NCBI GenBank assembly: GCA_017614155.1
Contig: JAGACK010000021.1
Span: forward strand, 1 to 59,656
DNA length: 59,656 nt
Source of the DNA: Lachnospiraceae bacterium
GTDB taxonomy: Bacteria > Bacillota > Clostridia > Lachnospirales > Lachnospiraceae
Direction of reading: 5' to 3'
A program made the translations under genes and the position numbers. How positions within the stretch are numbered: the stretch's first letter is position 1; each line of letters begins with the position of its first letter. The notes beneath the pieces were generated by a model. It ran no database searches. It was not told the origin of the DNA and saw only the letters and a program-made list of their open reading frames with translations. Below, one piece after another: positions 41,937-50,774 of the stretch.

Positions 41937-44189
41937 ATGAACAGAAAGAAAAACATAGCCATTATCATTGAACAGCTGGATAACTTTTTCTACGGACCTA
42001 TCACAAAGGGTGCGCAGATGGCAGCGCAGGAGCTGGGCATCAATCTGATAGTCATAGAATCCGGCAGGGTCTTTTCAAAGGAATACTATTCCAAGGAGAA
42101 GAGATACAGAGACCGCATGCATGTGGATTTCGAAAGGAATCCGCTGATTTCCTATGCCGCAACGGACGGTATCGATCTGGTCATTTTAGGTTCGGGGTAT
42201 TTCTGCAACGGCAGCGAGGTATCAAGAAAGCTGATGGCAAGGCTCGCGGACAAGAAAAAGCTCGTGGTCGCCGACACCTTCCCCGGTGTTCCAAGCATAC
42301 AGTATGACAACAGCAAAGGTATAAAGGATGCAATAAGTTACCTCATCAACGAGCAGAACTGCAAGGAGATACTGATGTTCTCCGGCCCCGAGGGCAATAC
42401 GGATGCAGAGGAGAGGCTGACGGCCTACAGGGAGATCATGGAGGAAAACGGTCTGGAAGTGGACGATGGCATGATCGGGTACGGTGATTTCAGTTCGGGC
42501 TGTATCAACGAGGCAAGGAAGCTTTTAGAGTCAAATCCAGGCGCCGATGCCGTGGTGTGCGCAAACGATGCCATGGCGCAGGCGATATACAGGGTCCTCG
42601 ACGAGATGGAGATGGTCATAGGCAGGGATATATTCGTGACCGGTTTTGACAACAATTCCGACTGTACCAGGATGGAACCGCAGCTGGCAACGGTCTATGC
42701 GGATGCCGTGACCCTCGGATATGAATCGGTCGTGGTAGGGTCGAGGATGATAGACGGCGAGGAGTTTGAAAGGGAAAGGGTAGATACGCAGTTCATACCC
42801 AGAGCCTCCTGCGGACACGAGCCTTACAGGGATCTTCTGAAGCTTGAAAAGAGAAAGGATATAGGAGTCAATTCCTACTTTGACATAAACGCCTTAAGCG
42901 AGCTGATTGTAAGCTATGTATTTACAGGCATTATCCATGATTACCAGTCTGAATGCCAGAAGAAGCTCATAGAGGATTCCATCCAGAGGATAGTTGCCAG
43001 ATATTTCGGGAATGTGGTAAAAAGGAACACCTCAGAGGATATCTATACGGAAGTTGCAAATGTCATCGAAAGGGGAGGCCTTGATTATATAGAGCCCAGC
43101 AGGCTTTTCAGGGCATTTGATCTTCTGTACAAGGTGTACTGCGCAAGGGATCTGACCATGACCGGGCGTACGGAGATGGAACTGCTGCTTTCGAGGATAA
43201 AAAAGAAGGTCGTGGAGCTTCTCACAAACAAAGCCGAGAATGTCAGAAAGATTGACTGGGATGTGAACAGGAAGGTCACTGATTTCTGCGTTGCCCTGAT
43301 GGAGATGAACGGAAGCCTGGAGAAGGGATGCTTTAGGATAATAGAAGCGCTTGAAAGGCTCGATGTGATGAGCGCTTATCTGTATCTTTACGATGAGCCG
43401 GTCAAGTTTAAATACGGGGACGAGTGGAGGACGCCCGAAGTCCTTTATCTGAAAGCGTACAGGAATCAGCAGGACGGTGTGGTCAGTGTTCCAAGGAGCA
43501 AACAGAGGATCAGAAAGGATGAGATAACGGGAAATATGTACTATACCGGAAGGATCCCGTCCTCACACGAGATGATATCCATCTTTTTTGACACATGGCA
43601 GTTCGGCATTCTTATGCTTGATATACCGGAAGAGTATCAGAGCGTGTTCGACATAGCCGGTTATTACATCTCAAATGTTGTGAACGGTCTTATTATGAAG
43701 AGCAGAGAGACCAATGAGAGACTGATCGAGGATGTGAGAGAAGAAGCCAATATCGGATATATCGAGGAGGCCAAGGAAAAGGCCGGCTTCCTGCGCAGAA
43801 GGGAATTTATCGGCATGGCTGAATCCATGATGCTCAAAGAGGATGTGGGAGTCATGGTTATAACGATCCTGGATGTTGGGACGCTTGTCGCCATGAACAG
43901 CAGGTACGGACAGACGGTGGTCTGTGAGGCCATATCCAACTGCCAGAGGATCTTTAATGAGCTTTATCCCGAGGAATCCGTTACGGGCTATATCGGCAAC
44001 GGTGTTTTTGCTGCTTTTTCGATTTTGAAGCAGATAGAGGAAGTTCCCAAAAAGAGAAACCAGCTTGAAAAACTGACAAGGGATATCTTCCCTGAGACGG
44101 AAATGTTCATGAATGCATACAGATACCATGAGGATCTGAACATGAACGATCTGCTGTATGAGCCGATAGAGAAGCTGAGGGATATTTAG
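41937..44189 (+). CDS. Cytosolic sugar-binding-like (LacI-type) domain fused to degenerate GGDEF
   Basis: A 750-residue soluble protein. Residues 1-315 are a LacI/ribose-binding-type domain (KNIAIIIEQLDNFFYGPI, GPITKGAQMAA, CANDAMAQAIYRVLD, VTGFDNN) without a helix-turn-helix or signal peptide, so it senses inside the cell. A helical and possibly GAF-like middle (about 330-600) follows, then a GGDEF-fold segment (about 620-740: RRREFIGMAESMM, VITILDVGTLVAMNSRYG) where the signature reads GNGVF. The cyclase is therefore probably dead. Related intact proteins are sugar-responsive diguanylate cyclases; here the output may be GTP or c-di-GMP binding. Start at 41937, weak GGGG ribosome site. Confidence 0.85.
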   Translation: MNRKKNIAIIIEQLDNFFYGPITKGAQMAAQELGINLIVIESGRVFSKEYYSKEKRYRDRMHVDFERNPLISYAATDGIDLVILGSGYFCNGSEVSRKLMARLADKKKLVVADTFPGVPSIQYDNSKGIKDAISYLINEQNCKEILMFSGPEGNTDAEERLTAYREIMEENGLEVDDGMIGYGDFSSGCINEARKLLESNPGADAVVCANDAMAQAIYRVLDEMEMVIGRDIFVTGFDNNSDCTRMEPQLATVYADAVTLGYESVVVGSRMIDGEEFERERVDTQFIPRASCGHEPYRDLLKLEKRKDIGVNSYFDINALSELIVSYVFTGIIHDYQSECQKKLIEDSIQRIVARYFGNVVKRNTSEDIYTEVANVIERGGLDYIEPSRLFRAFDLLYKVYCARDLTMTGRTEMELLLSRIKKKVVELLTNKAENVRKIDWDVNRKVTDFCVALMEMNGSLEKGCFRIIEALERLDVMSAYLYLYDEPVKFKYGDEWRTPEVLYLKAYRNQQDGVVSVPRSKQRIRKDEITGNMYYTGRIPSSHEMISIFFDTWQFGILMLDIPEEYQSVFDIAGYYISNVVNGLIMKSRETNERLIEDVREEANIGYIEEAKEKAGFLRRREFIGMAESMMLKEDVGVMVITILDVGTLVAMNSRYGQTVVCEAISNCQRIFNELYPEESVTGYIGNGVFAAFSILKQIEEVPKKRNQLEKLTRDIFPETEMFMNAYRYHEDLNMNDLLYEPIEKLRDI

Positions 44190-44198
44190 AACAGATCT

Positions 44199-44795
44199 TT
44201 ATTCATCGGGATCCGGCATCAGGTCTATGAGCCGTTCCATCATCTGCTTTTTGATGTATATGTCGGTCCCGAGCATGCAGACCATCCCGAGATAATCAAG
44301 ATACTTTGAATCCTGCGGGAAATCCTTTGAAAACCTCTCGGATCTCCGGGCATAGGTGTCTATGTCCTTCAGGAGCCGCGGAAACATCCTTTCAGATTCG
44401 GAAAAGATCGAACTGTAGATCTTTTCTATGGACACGCCGTTCTTTGCGGTGCCGAAATAATCATCCCGCAGCGGCTTTATCAGTCTGTCTATGTCGCTTA
44501 TCGACAGGATGTTCTTCAGATAATAAATGAAGATCAGAAGCATTATGTGTTCTTTGTTGTATTTCTTTTTTTCGGGAGCAGGCAGCAGGTTGTTCTTTGC
44601 GTAATTGTTGATCATGGTCTTTGTCATGATCTTGTCGTCATTATGGCGTCTTGTGGAGCCTAAATGCTCCTCCATAAAGGTGGTGACCTGATCCATATAA
44701 AGATCTATGTCGGGTATGTCTTCAGCCTTTATATAATCTGCCCTGTTCAGATATGAAAGAAGCTCTTTTATTATGGTTTCGGTATTGTATTCCAT
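44199..44795 (-). CDS. DUF1836 protein, probably translated from a leaderless mRNA
   Basis: A 198-residue soluble protein of the DUF1836 family, common in Firmicutes and of unknown role. It contains KIMTKTMINNYAKNNLLPAPEKK, which looks like a MerR/HTH-type DNA-contact segment, and a C-terminal helical half. The ATG at 44795 is chosen because a near-perfect promoter ends 7 bp before it, so the transcript would begin at or next to the start codon; no ribosome site exists. An upstream TTG (44831) lies inside the -35 and is rejected. It is divergent from pcrA. Confidence 0.85.
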   Translation of the reverse strand: MEYNTETIIKELLSYLNRADYIKAEDIPDIDLYMDQVTTFMEEHLGSTRRHNDDKIMTKTMINNYAKNNLLPAPEKKKYNKEHIMLLIFIYYLKNILSISDIDRLIKPLRDDYFGTAKNGVSIEKIYSSIFSESERMFPRLLKDIDTYARRSERFSKDFPQDSKYLDYLGMVCMLGTDIYIKKQMMERLIDLMPDPDE

Positions 44796-44802
44796 GAGGA
44801 TG

Positions 44803-44831
44803 ATTATACACCCCGTTTCAGGGCGTTTCAA
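44803..44831 (-). promoter_or_regulatory. Consensus promoter giving a leaderless DUF1836 transcript
   Basis: Minus strand: TTGAAA (44826-44831), 17-bp spacer, TATAAT (44803-44808), then CATCCTC and ATG. Transcription normally begins about 7 bases after the -10, i.e. at the ATG. The -35 abuts the ribosome site of the divergent pcrA gene. Confidence 0.75.
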
Positions 44832-44843
44832 TAAGGAGAGAAC

Positions 44844-47117
44844 ATGACGGATTTTGAAAATGAACTAAATGACAGGCAGCTTGAGGCCGTAAAGACCACC
44901 GACGGTCCGGTCCTCATCCTGGCGGGGGCAGGCAGCGGCAAAACCAGGGTTCTGACCTACAGGACAGCCTATCTCATCGAGGCTGAAGATGTAAGGCCGT
45001 GGAATATCATTGCGCTCACTTTTACGAACAAGGCTGCCCGTGAGATGAAGGAAAGGATCGGGAAAATGACGGGAGATGCCGCAAAGGATATCTGGGTATC
45101 CACCTTTCATTCCACCTGCCTGAAGATAATGTTCTCGCATGCGGAAAAACTGGGCTATCGTCCGGGCTTTGAGATAGCCGATGCCGCCGATCAGAAAAGC
45201 GTTCTGAAGGAAGTCTGCAAAAGGCTGAATGTCGATACGAAGATGTACAAGGAAAAGACCCTGATGAATGCGATCTCCGCCGCAAAGGACGAGCTGATAG
45301 ATCCGCAGGAATATGAGTCGAGGCATTATGAGGAGTTCTACAGAAAGGTCCATATAGAGGTCTACAAGGCCTATCAGGAGCAGCTTTTCAGGAATAACGC
45401 GATGGACTTTGACGACCTGATCATGAACACGGTCAAGCTGTTCAAAAAGTATCCGGAAGTGCTTGATTCCTATCAGGAAAGGTTCAGGTACATAATGGTC
45501 GACGAGTATCAGGATACGAACAGCGCGCAGTTCGAGCTGATAAGGCTACTTGCTTCCAAATACAGGAATCTGTGCGTTGTGGGTGACGACGATCAGTCGA
45601 TCTACAGGTTCAGGGGCGCAAATATCAGGAACATCCTTGATTTTGAAAAGATATACAAAGATGCGGCGGTCATAAGGCTCGAGGAGAACTACAGATCCAC
45701 GGCAAACATACTGAATGTCGCAAATCAGGTGATTGCGCATAATAAGGGCAGAAAGGGCAAAAAGCTCTGGACCAAAAGCGAAGACGGAAGGAAGATCAGA
45801 TACAAGCAGCTTGATTCGGCAGCGGGCGAAGCGGCCTTTATAGCAGACGAGATAGAAAGGAAGACGGCAGAAGAGGGCTTCTGCCTGAATGATTTTGCCA
45901 TACTGATAAGGACCAATGTGCAGTCAAAGGAATTTGAAGATGCCTTCCGTGTCAGGCGTATTAATTATGAGCTGGTAAAGGGCCTCCGATTCTGGGACAA
46001 AAAAGTGATAAAAGATGTGACGTCATATCTGCTGACAGCCGTGAGCGGTCAAAATGACATGAGGACCGCAAGGATAATTAATATCCCCAAAAGGGGGATA
46101 GGAAATACGAGCATCGAAAAGCTGTCAGCCTATGCGGCGGCAAAAGGGATCACGCTGCTTGAAGCCTGCGGGGAGCCCGCATCAGCAAGTATTGGAGGAA
46201 AAGCCGCCGATGCGATGAAGGATTTTGCAGCCTGCATGTCTGACCTGCACGAAAGGTCCGCAGGAATGAGACTGTCTGATTTTACGGATCTGGTCATCAG
46301 ACAGACAGGTTATCTGGGATATCTTGATGAGACATCGGAAACACCGGAGGATTACCTTGAGACCATGGAGTATATAGACAAGCTCAAAGAGTCTCTTGAT
46401 GAATACGAGGACGAGATGGAAGAGCCGGATCTGGTGGATTTCATGAGGCAGAACGGCGTCGAGGGCAATAATGTCGATACAGCCCTTGATGAAAAGGACA
46501 AGGACAGGGTCCGCGTCATGACGATGCATAACGCCAAAGGACTGGAGTTTCCCTGTGTTTTTGTGGCCGGGATGGAGGAAGGCCTGTTTCCCGGATATAT
46601 GGCGATAAATGCTGATGATGAAGCAGAGATAGAAGAGGAAAGAAGGCTCTGCTATGTCGCGCTGACAAGGGCCATGAAGGAACTGACACTGACGTCTGCG
46701 GCATCGCGGGTCGTAAACGGGGAAAGGCGCTATCAGTCTACCAGCCGGTTTGTAAGGGAAATGCCCCTCGGGCTCCTGGACATGAACATACCTGAGACGA
46801 AATTTGAAAGGCCGGTAAGGTTTTCTGACGGGAGCACGGTGAGGCCGTCTTCCGGGGCGTCCCTGCCTGATGGTGTGTTTGTTCCGGAAAAGAGAAAGTC
46901 AAAAGGCTTTATCGGAGAAAAGATAAAGCTCGGAAGCAGCATAGAGGTGACGGAACCTGACTATAAACCCGGAGACAGGGTCAGGAGCTTCAAGTGGGGA
47001 GAAGGGACTGTCCTTGAGATCATACGGGGTGAAAGGGACTACGAGGTGACCGTTGATTTCGACTCGACGGGACAAAGGAAAATCTATGCAGGGTTTGCGA
47101 AACTAAAAAAGGTGTAG
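44844..47117 (+). CDS. pcrA: UvrD/PcrA-type ATP-dependent DNA helicase
   Basis: A 757-residue superfamily-1 3'-5' helicase for DNA repair and removal of replication blocks. Motifs in order: Q-motif LNDRQLEAV, Walker A AGAGSGKTR, ALTFTNKAAREMKERI (Ia), DEYQDTN (II), VGDDDQSIYRFRGA (III), EENYRS (IV), MTMHNAKGLEF (V) and YVALTRA (VI). The C-terminus carries the GDRVRSFKWGEGTV Tudor-like RNA-polymerase contact typical of PcrA. AAGGAG precedes the ATG at 44844. Confidence 0.95.
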   Translation: MTDFENELNDRQLEAVKTTDGPVLILAGAGSGKTRVLTYRTAYLIEAEDVRPWNIIALTFTNKAAREMKERIGKMTGDAAKDIWVSTFHSTCLKIMFSHAEKLGYRPGFEIADAADQKSVLKEVCKRLNVDTKMYKEKTLMNAISAAKDELIDPQEYESRHYEEFYRKVHIEVYKAYQEQLFRNNAMDFDDLIMNTVKLFKKYPEVLDSYQERFRYIMVDEYQDTNSAQFELIRLLASKYRNLCVVGDDDQSIYRFRGANIRNILDFEKIYKDAAVIRLEENYRSTANILNVANQVIAHNKGRKGKKLWTKSEDGRKIRYKQLDSAAGEAAFIADEIERKTAEEGFCLNDFAILIRTNVQSKEFEDAFRVRRINYELVKGLRFWDKKVIKDVTSYLLTAVSGQNDMRTARIINIPKRGIGNTSIEKLSAYAAAKGITLLEACGEPASASIGGKAADAMKDFAACMSDLHERSAGMRLSDFTDLVIRQTGYLGYLDETSETPEDYLETMEYIDKLKESLDEYEDEMEEPDLVDFMRQNGVEGNNVDTALDEKDKDRVRVMTMHNAKGLEFPCVFVAGMEEGLFPGYMAINADDEAEIEEERRLCYVALTRAMKELTLTSAASRVVNGERRYQSTSRFVREMPLGLLDMNIPETKFERPVRFSDGSTVRPSSGASLPDGVFVPEKRKSKGFIGEKIKLGSSIEVTEPDYKPGDRVRSFKWGEGTVLEIIRGERDYEVTVDFDSTGQRKIYAGFAKLKKV

Positions 47118-47207
47118 TATACTTATTTAAGTATCGCAGGTGCGGTCCGTATAGAAAAGCATTAGTTCTGATCAAAATAAATATCGACATGAAAGGTGGG
47201 GTATATC

Positions 47208-47591
47208 ATGAAGTGTTGCGGTGGAAGAGACAGGCTTGACGAGATCATCTCGCTGGCAAAAAGCGGAACTGAAGGATTCATAGGAAATATAGCGCTTAAA
47301 AGGGAAGAACTTATGAAGAACGCAAAGGATCTGAAAGACATGAAAGCAAATGACATACTGGCAGCGGTAAAGCTGAACGAGCTTGTGAAAAAAGAAGAGG
47401 AACCCAAAAAGAAGAGCCCTGTTGTGACCATACTTGCGATAATAGGCGCCGTAGCAGCAGTGGCAGCCATAGCTTTTGCGGTATACAAGTATTTCACTCC
47501 CGATTATCTCGAGGACTTCGATGATGATCCGGATTTTGACGACGATGATGATCTTTTTGAAGATGAGGATCTCGAGGATTCGTCAAAGTAA
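47208..47591 (+). CDS. Small membrane protein with acidic tail
   Basis: A 127-residue protein: a cytosolic helical N-terminus with MKCCGG, one membrane helix (about 75-95), and a tail of about 25 mostly Asp/Glu residues. Start at 47208 with AAAGGTGGGG upstream; an in-frame GTG at 47196 lies within that site and is unlikely. It shares its stop with the start of rlmD (TAATG). No family assigned beyond resemblance to small clostridial YtxH-like anchors. Confidence 0.7.
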   Translation: MKCCGGRDRLDEIISLAKSGTEGFIGNIALKREELMKNAKDLKDMKANDILAAVKLNELVKKEEEPKKKSPVVTILAIIGAVAAVAAIAFAVYKYFTPDYLEDFDDDPDFDDDDDLFEDEDLEDSSK

Positions 47592-49279
47592 TGAAAAAAG
47601 GAAATTTATATGAGGGAAAGGTTGTAATGTCGGCCTTTCCCAACAAAGGAATCGTCCATGTCGACGGAGAAAAGGTGATCGTAAAGAACGCGCTCCCGGG
47701 ACAGACGGTTTCTTTTATTTTGTCAAAAAACAAGACAGGTTCAAAGGAAGGCCGGCTGGTCGAAGTACTTGAAAGATCAGACATTGAAGATATGTCATCA
47801 GCCTGTTCTGTCTTTGGAAAATGCGGCGGATGCATATATCAGACTCTTCCTTACGAAGAGGAGCTGAAGATCAAGGAAAGCCAGATACGGACGCTGTTTG
47901 AGAATTTTCTCAGGTCAGAGCCTGAATATGCGGGGGTTTCATCAGACAGCTTTCTTGAAGAGATCAGGCCGTCTCCCGTATATGCAGGATACAGGAACAA
48001 GATGGAATATTCCTTCGGTGATGAGGTGAAGGGCGGGGATATGACCCTCGGGATGCATGTGGCGGGACATTTCAATGACATAGTAAATACCGACGAATGT
48101 AATATTTCTGACCCTGACTTTGAGATCATAAGAAAGATCACGCTTTCTTTTTTCAGGACAGAGGGTATGCCTTTTTATCACAAAAATACCGGCGAAGGAT
48201 TCCTGAGGCATCTTCTTTTGAGAAAAGGGATAAATACGGGAGAGATACTGGTCTGTATCGTGACGACATCCGCTTTTGAGGCTGCTGATATCATGAAAAG
48301 ATTCTGTGAGCAGCTACTTTCGATGCATACTTCTGGAAATATTACAGGTGTGGTACATATAATAAATGACAGTCCGGCCGATGCGGTAAAGGCTGACAGG
48401 ACGGTTTTATTATACGGAAAGGACTGCTTCTATGATGAAGTCTGCGGCCTGAGGTTTCGGATCACGCCCTTTTCTTTCTTTCAGACAAATACCCTGGGAG
48501 CGCAGGTCCTGTATTCCGTGGTACGGCGGTATGTGGAGGAAGCGCTTGGAGGCGGCGACGGGCGCACGGGAACCGTTTTTGATCTGTACTGCGGCACGGG
48601 GACGATAACCCAGATCCTTTCGGGGGTGGCAAAAAGGGCTGTCGGGATAGAGATAGTAGAGGAGGCAGTGGCCGCAGCCCGGGAAAACGCGCAAATAAAC
48701 GGCATCACAAATACTGAGTTTATCGCGGGGGATGTACTGAAGGTACTTGAAGGCCTTGATGAAAAGCCGGACCTCATCATCATGGATCCGCCCAGAGAAG
48801 GCGCCACGCCAAAGGCGCTTGCAAAGATCCTGGATTACGGGGTGGACAGCATCATCTATGTATCATGCAAGCCGACTTCCCTGATGCGTGACCTTGCTCT
48901 TTGCACGGATGCCGGTTACCGCATAATAAAAGCGGCGCCCGTGGACATGTTCCCGAGAACAGGGAATGTCGAGACGGTTGTATGCCTTTCCAAGGGAGAT
49001 GTCAAGTCGAAGAAAATCCGTGTGGAGTTCAGTCTGGAGGATATGGATACGGATGGGTTTAAGAAAGGTGCAACCTATAATGCCATACGGGACTGGATTA
49101 AGGAGAAGTACGGGTATCGGGTGACTAATCTCAATATCGCGCAGGTTAAGCAGAAGCACGGGATCATTGAGCGGGAGAATTATAATAAGCCGAAGTCACC
49201 GGACAGCAAGCAACCGGGGTGTCCCGAGGAAAAGATTAAGGCAATAGAGGATGCTATGAGGCATTTTCAGATGATATAG
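47591..49279 (+). CDS. rlmD: 23S rRNA (uracil-5-)-methyltransferase, RlmD/TrmA family, with C-terminal extension
   Basis: A 562-residue SAM-dependent enzyme that methylates a uracil in 23S rRNA (or tRNA). An N-terminal TRAM-like domain (about 1-58), four Cys (CSVFGKCGGCIYQ) for a possible Fe-S cluster, the SAM site VFDLYCGTGTI, MDPPREGATPKAL and the catalytic YVSCKPTSLMRDL are all visible. About 90 extra residues follow the fold (KKGATYNAIRDWIKEKYG to the end), a tail I recall from clostridial homologues and which looks like an added nucleic-acid-binding unit. The ATG overlaps the previous stop by one base. Confidence 0.92.
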   Translation: MKKGNLYEGKVVMSAFPNKGIVHVDGEKVIVKNALPGQTVSFILSKNKTGSKEGRLVEVLERSDIEDMSSACSVFGKCGGCIYQTLPYEEELKIKESQIRTLFENFLRSEPEYAGVSSDSFLEEIRPSPVYAGYRNKMEYSFGDEVKGGDMTLGMHVAGHFNDIVNTDECNISDPDFEIIRKITLSFFRTEGMPFYHKNTGEGFLRHLLLRKGINTGEILVCIVTTSAFEAADIMKRFCEQLLSMHTSGNITGVVHIINDSPADAVKADRTVLLYGKDCFYDEVCGLRFRITPFSFFQTNTLGAQVLYSVVRRYVEEALGGGDGRTGTVFDLYCGTGTITQILSGVAKRAVGIEIVEEAVAAARENAQINGITNTEFIAGDVLKVLEGLDEKPDLIIMDPPREGATPKALAKILDYGVDSIIYVSCKPTSLMRDLALCTDAGYRIIKAAPVDMFPRTGNVETVVCLSKGDVKSKKIRVEFSLEDMDTDGFKKGATYNAIRDWIKEKYGYRVTNLNIAQVKQKHGIIERENYNKPKSPDSKQPGCPEEKIKAIEDAMRHFQMI

Positions 49280-49294
49280 CGGAGTGCTCATTTC

Positions 49295-49332
49295 AAAAAG
49301 AACCACACCAAATTAATGTGGTTCTTTTTTTA
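49295..49332. terminator. Bidirectional terminator between rlmD and the ASCH gene
   Basis: Perfect 13-bp stem (49295-49307 with 49317-49329), 9-nt loop, T-rich on both strands. The ASCH stop codon lies in its loop, so the last codons of that gene form one arm. Confidence 0.92.
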
Positions 49333-49696
49333 GATATATGAATGATTGAGGTACATGATTGATGTCGTAGTCTTCAAGAGACTTAGGTTCATCATAGGCA
49401 ATCACGTTCTTTAATTTGTAGGCAACCGCTAGACGGCGACCTTTATAGTATTTGCGAAAGAACTTACGTGGGATACCCGCAGCATGCTTTGTGAGTTCCC
49501 ATACAGTTGATGGGGCTCCGGATATTATTTCTTCAATCTCCGCCTCACCGACAACCTTGCTTTCCGGTGCAGTGGAGTAGAAGATGATTTTATTAATATC
49601 CTCGCGGCATCGCCTGGTTCGGAATTCAAATTCTTTTGTGCCGTCTATAATACGCTGTGCATATTCAGGCTTAATCGATAATAACATTGCTGGCAT
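49313..49696 (-). CDS. ASCH-domain protein
   Basis: A 127-residue PUA-fold protein: MLLSIKPEYAQRIIDGTKEFEFRTRRC is the ASCH opening with the conserved KPEYA and KEFEFR, and KIIFYSTAPESKVVGEAEIEEI the next strands. ASCH proteins bind RNA or act as small amidohydrolases (YqfB type); which applies here is unknown. It starts 26 bp inside the preceding GNAT gene, so it is probably translationally coupled. The stop falls in a terminator hairpin. Confidence 0.85.
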   Translation of the reverse strand: MPAMLLSIKPEYAQRIIDGTKEFEFRTRRCREDINKIIFYSTAPESKVVGEAEIEEIISGAPSTVWELTKHAAGIPRKFFRKYYKGRRLAVAYKLKNVIAYDEPKSLEDYDINHVPQSFIYLKKEPH

Positions 49697-50759
49697 CTAT
49701 ATTGCCCTCCTTCAGTATTTTGTTGAATTGCTCATGGGAGAGCTTCTGAGAAGTAGGATATCCATCTCCCCAGCATCCGTGGTTCTTTAGCCATACCCAG
49801 TTAATGTTGTTTCCGCCGCCGAAGAAACCGTAATAAACCAGTTCAATAATAACGAGGGACTTTTTATTATTATATTGGTTCTGAAGTTCAAGAGAATCAT
49901 AAACCGATTTGTTACCGATTCTGGACATGTATTCTTCATAGGTCATCGAAGCTTGACCATTTTTCTTAACCCAAACGATGTCCTTTACCATGCAATAGGT
50001 TGTTACGCAGGAATTATAGCCTGGGCTACCTGGTCCAGTATGCTTGCGATATACAAAAACGGGATCGCCGGCCTGAAAACCTAACTGAGAGATGGGTGAT
50101 CCAAGGTATGTTTTGGACAAGCCATTGCTTACATCGAGAATGACCTTGTCAGTGGTGTTCCGTTTTAATTCTGAGTATGGAAATAGAGTGTCATGGAAAT
50201 AGTCATCTACAACAAGGTACCCAGCCTCGTCAAAGTCTGGGTCAATAAACGGGAAAGATTTATAGGGATCAGAATAATCAATGTTGTTCCGATTTTTAAC
50301 ATAAACACTTTCGCCATCACGATGTCCAGCCAAAGTGAAACCAAACTTTGTAAGTTGTCCTATCAGATCCTGATGGGAATCATACACAGTCACATAGACT
50401 TCATCATATCCAAATTCCTGCCACTTCCACAGAACAAGTCCGAGTACGCCTTCGCCAAGATGTTGACCTCGGAAGCGTGGTGCGATGAGAAATGTTGAGA
50501 TCTTGAGGCGTTGTATTGCCGGAAAAGTTCCCTCGTCTAATTCTATCTCTTCGGCCTCGGGCTTAATTGCAATAAAAGCACCCAAGCCTTCATCGTCATC
50601 GAATACCAAGGCTGTTCGGCCTTCACGAGCTTTGTTATTGAACCATGTATTAAATTCTGCGGTCTTTTCGGATCCCTGATAGTCTGATTTCAGAGATTCA
50701 AAAAAAGGATCAGACAGATTGATGTCTGAAAATCTACGCAATGAAAAGATACCAGCCAT
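49671..50759 (-). CDS. GNAT acetyltransferase fused to PUA/EVE-like C-terminal domain
   Basis: A 362-residue protein. The first 155 residues are a GNAT fold: ALVFDDDEGLGAFIAIK, then LKISTFLIAPRFRGQHLGEGV (the acetyl-CoA loop R-x2-G-x-G form), YDEVYVTVYDSHQDLIGQL and FGFTLAGHRDG. The C-terminal half (about 185-360) has PUA/EVE-like strands (GDPVFVYRKH, YCMVKDIVWV) and a Gly/Asn-rich stretch. A GNAT joined to an RNA-binding-type fold suggests acetylation of RNA or a nucleotide-linked substrate. It lies in an operon after a small ATPase and before ASCH, in lower-G+C accessory DNA next to a restriction locus. Confidence 0.82.
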   Translation of the reverse strand: MAGIFSLRRFSDINLSDPFFESLKSDYQGSEKTAEFNTWFNNKAREGRTALVFDDDEGLGAFIAIKPEAEEIELDEGTFPAIQRLKISTFLIAPRFRGQHLGEGVLGLVLWKWQEFGYDEVYVTVYDSHQDLIGQLTKFGFTLAGHRDGESVYVKNRNNIDYSDPYKSFPFIDPDFDEAGYLVVDDYFHDTLFPYSELKRNTTDKVILDVSNGLSKTYLGSPISQLGFQAGDPVFVYRKHTGPGSPGYNSCVTTYCMVKDIVWVKKNGQASMTYEEYMSRIGNKSVYDSLELQNQYNNKKSLVIIELVYYGFFGGGNNINWVWLKNHGCWGDGYPTSQKLSHEQFNKILKEGNIDASNVIID

Positions 50760-50774
50760 GTGATCAGATCCCTC

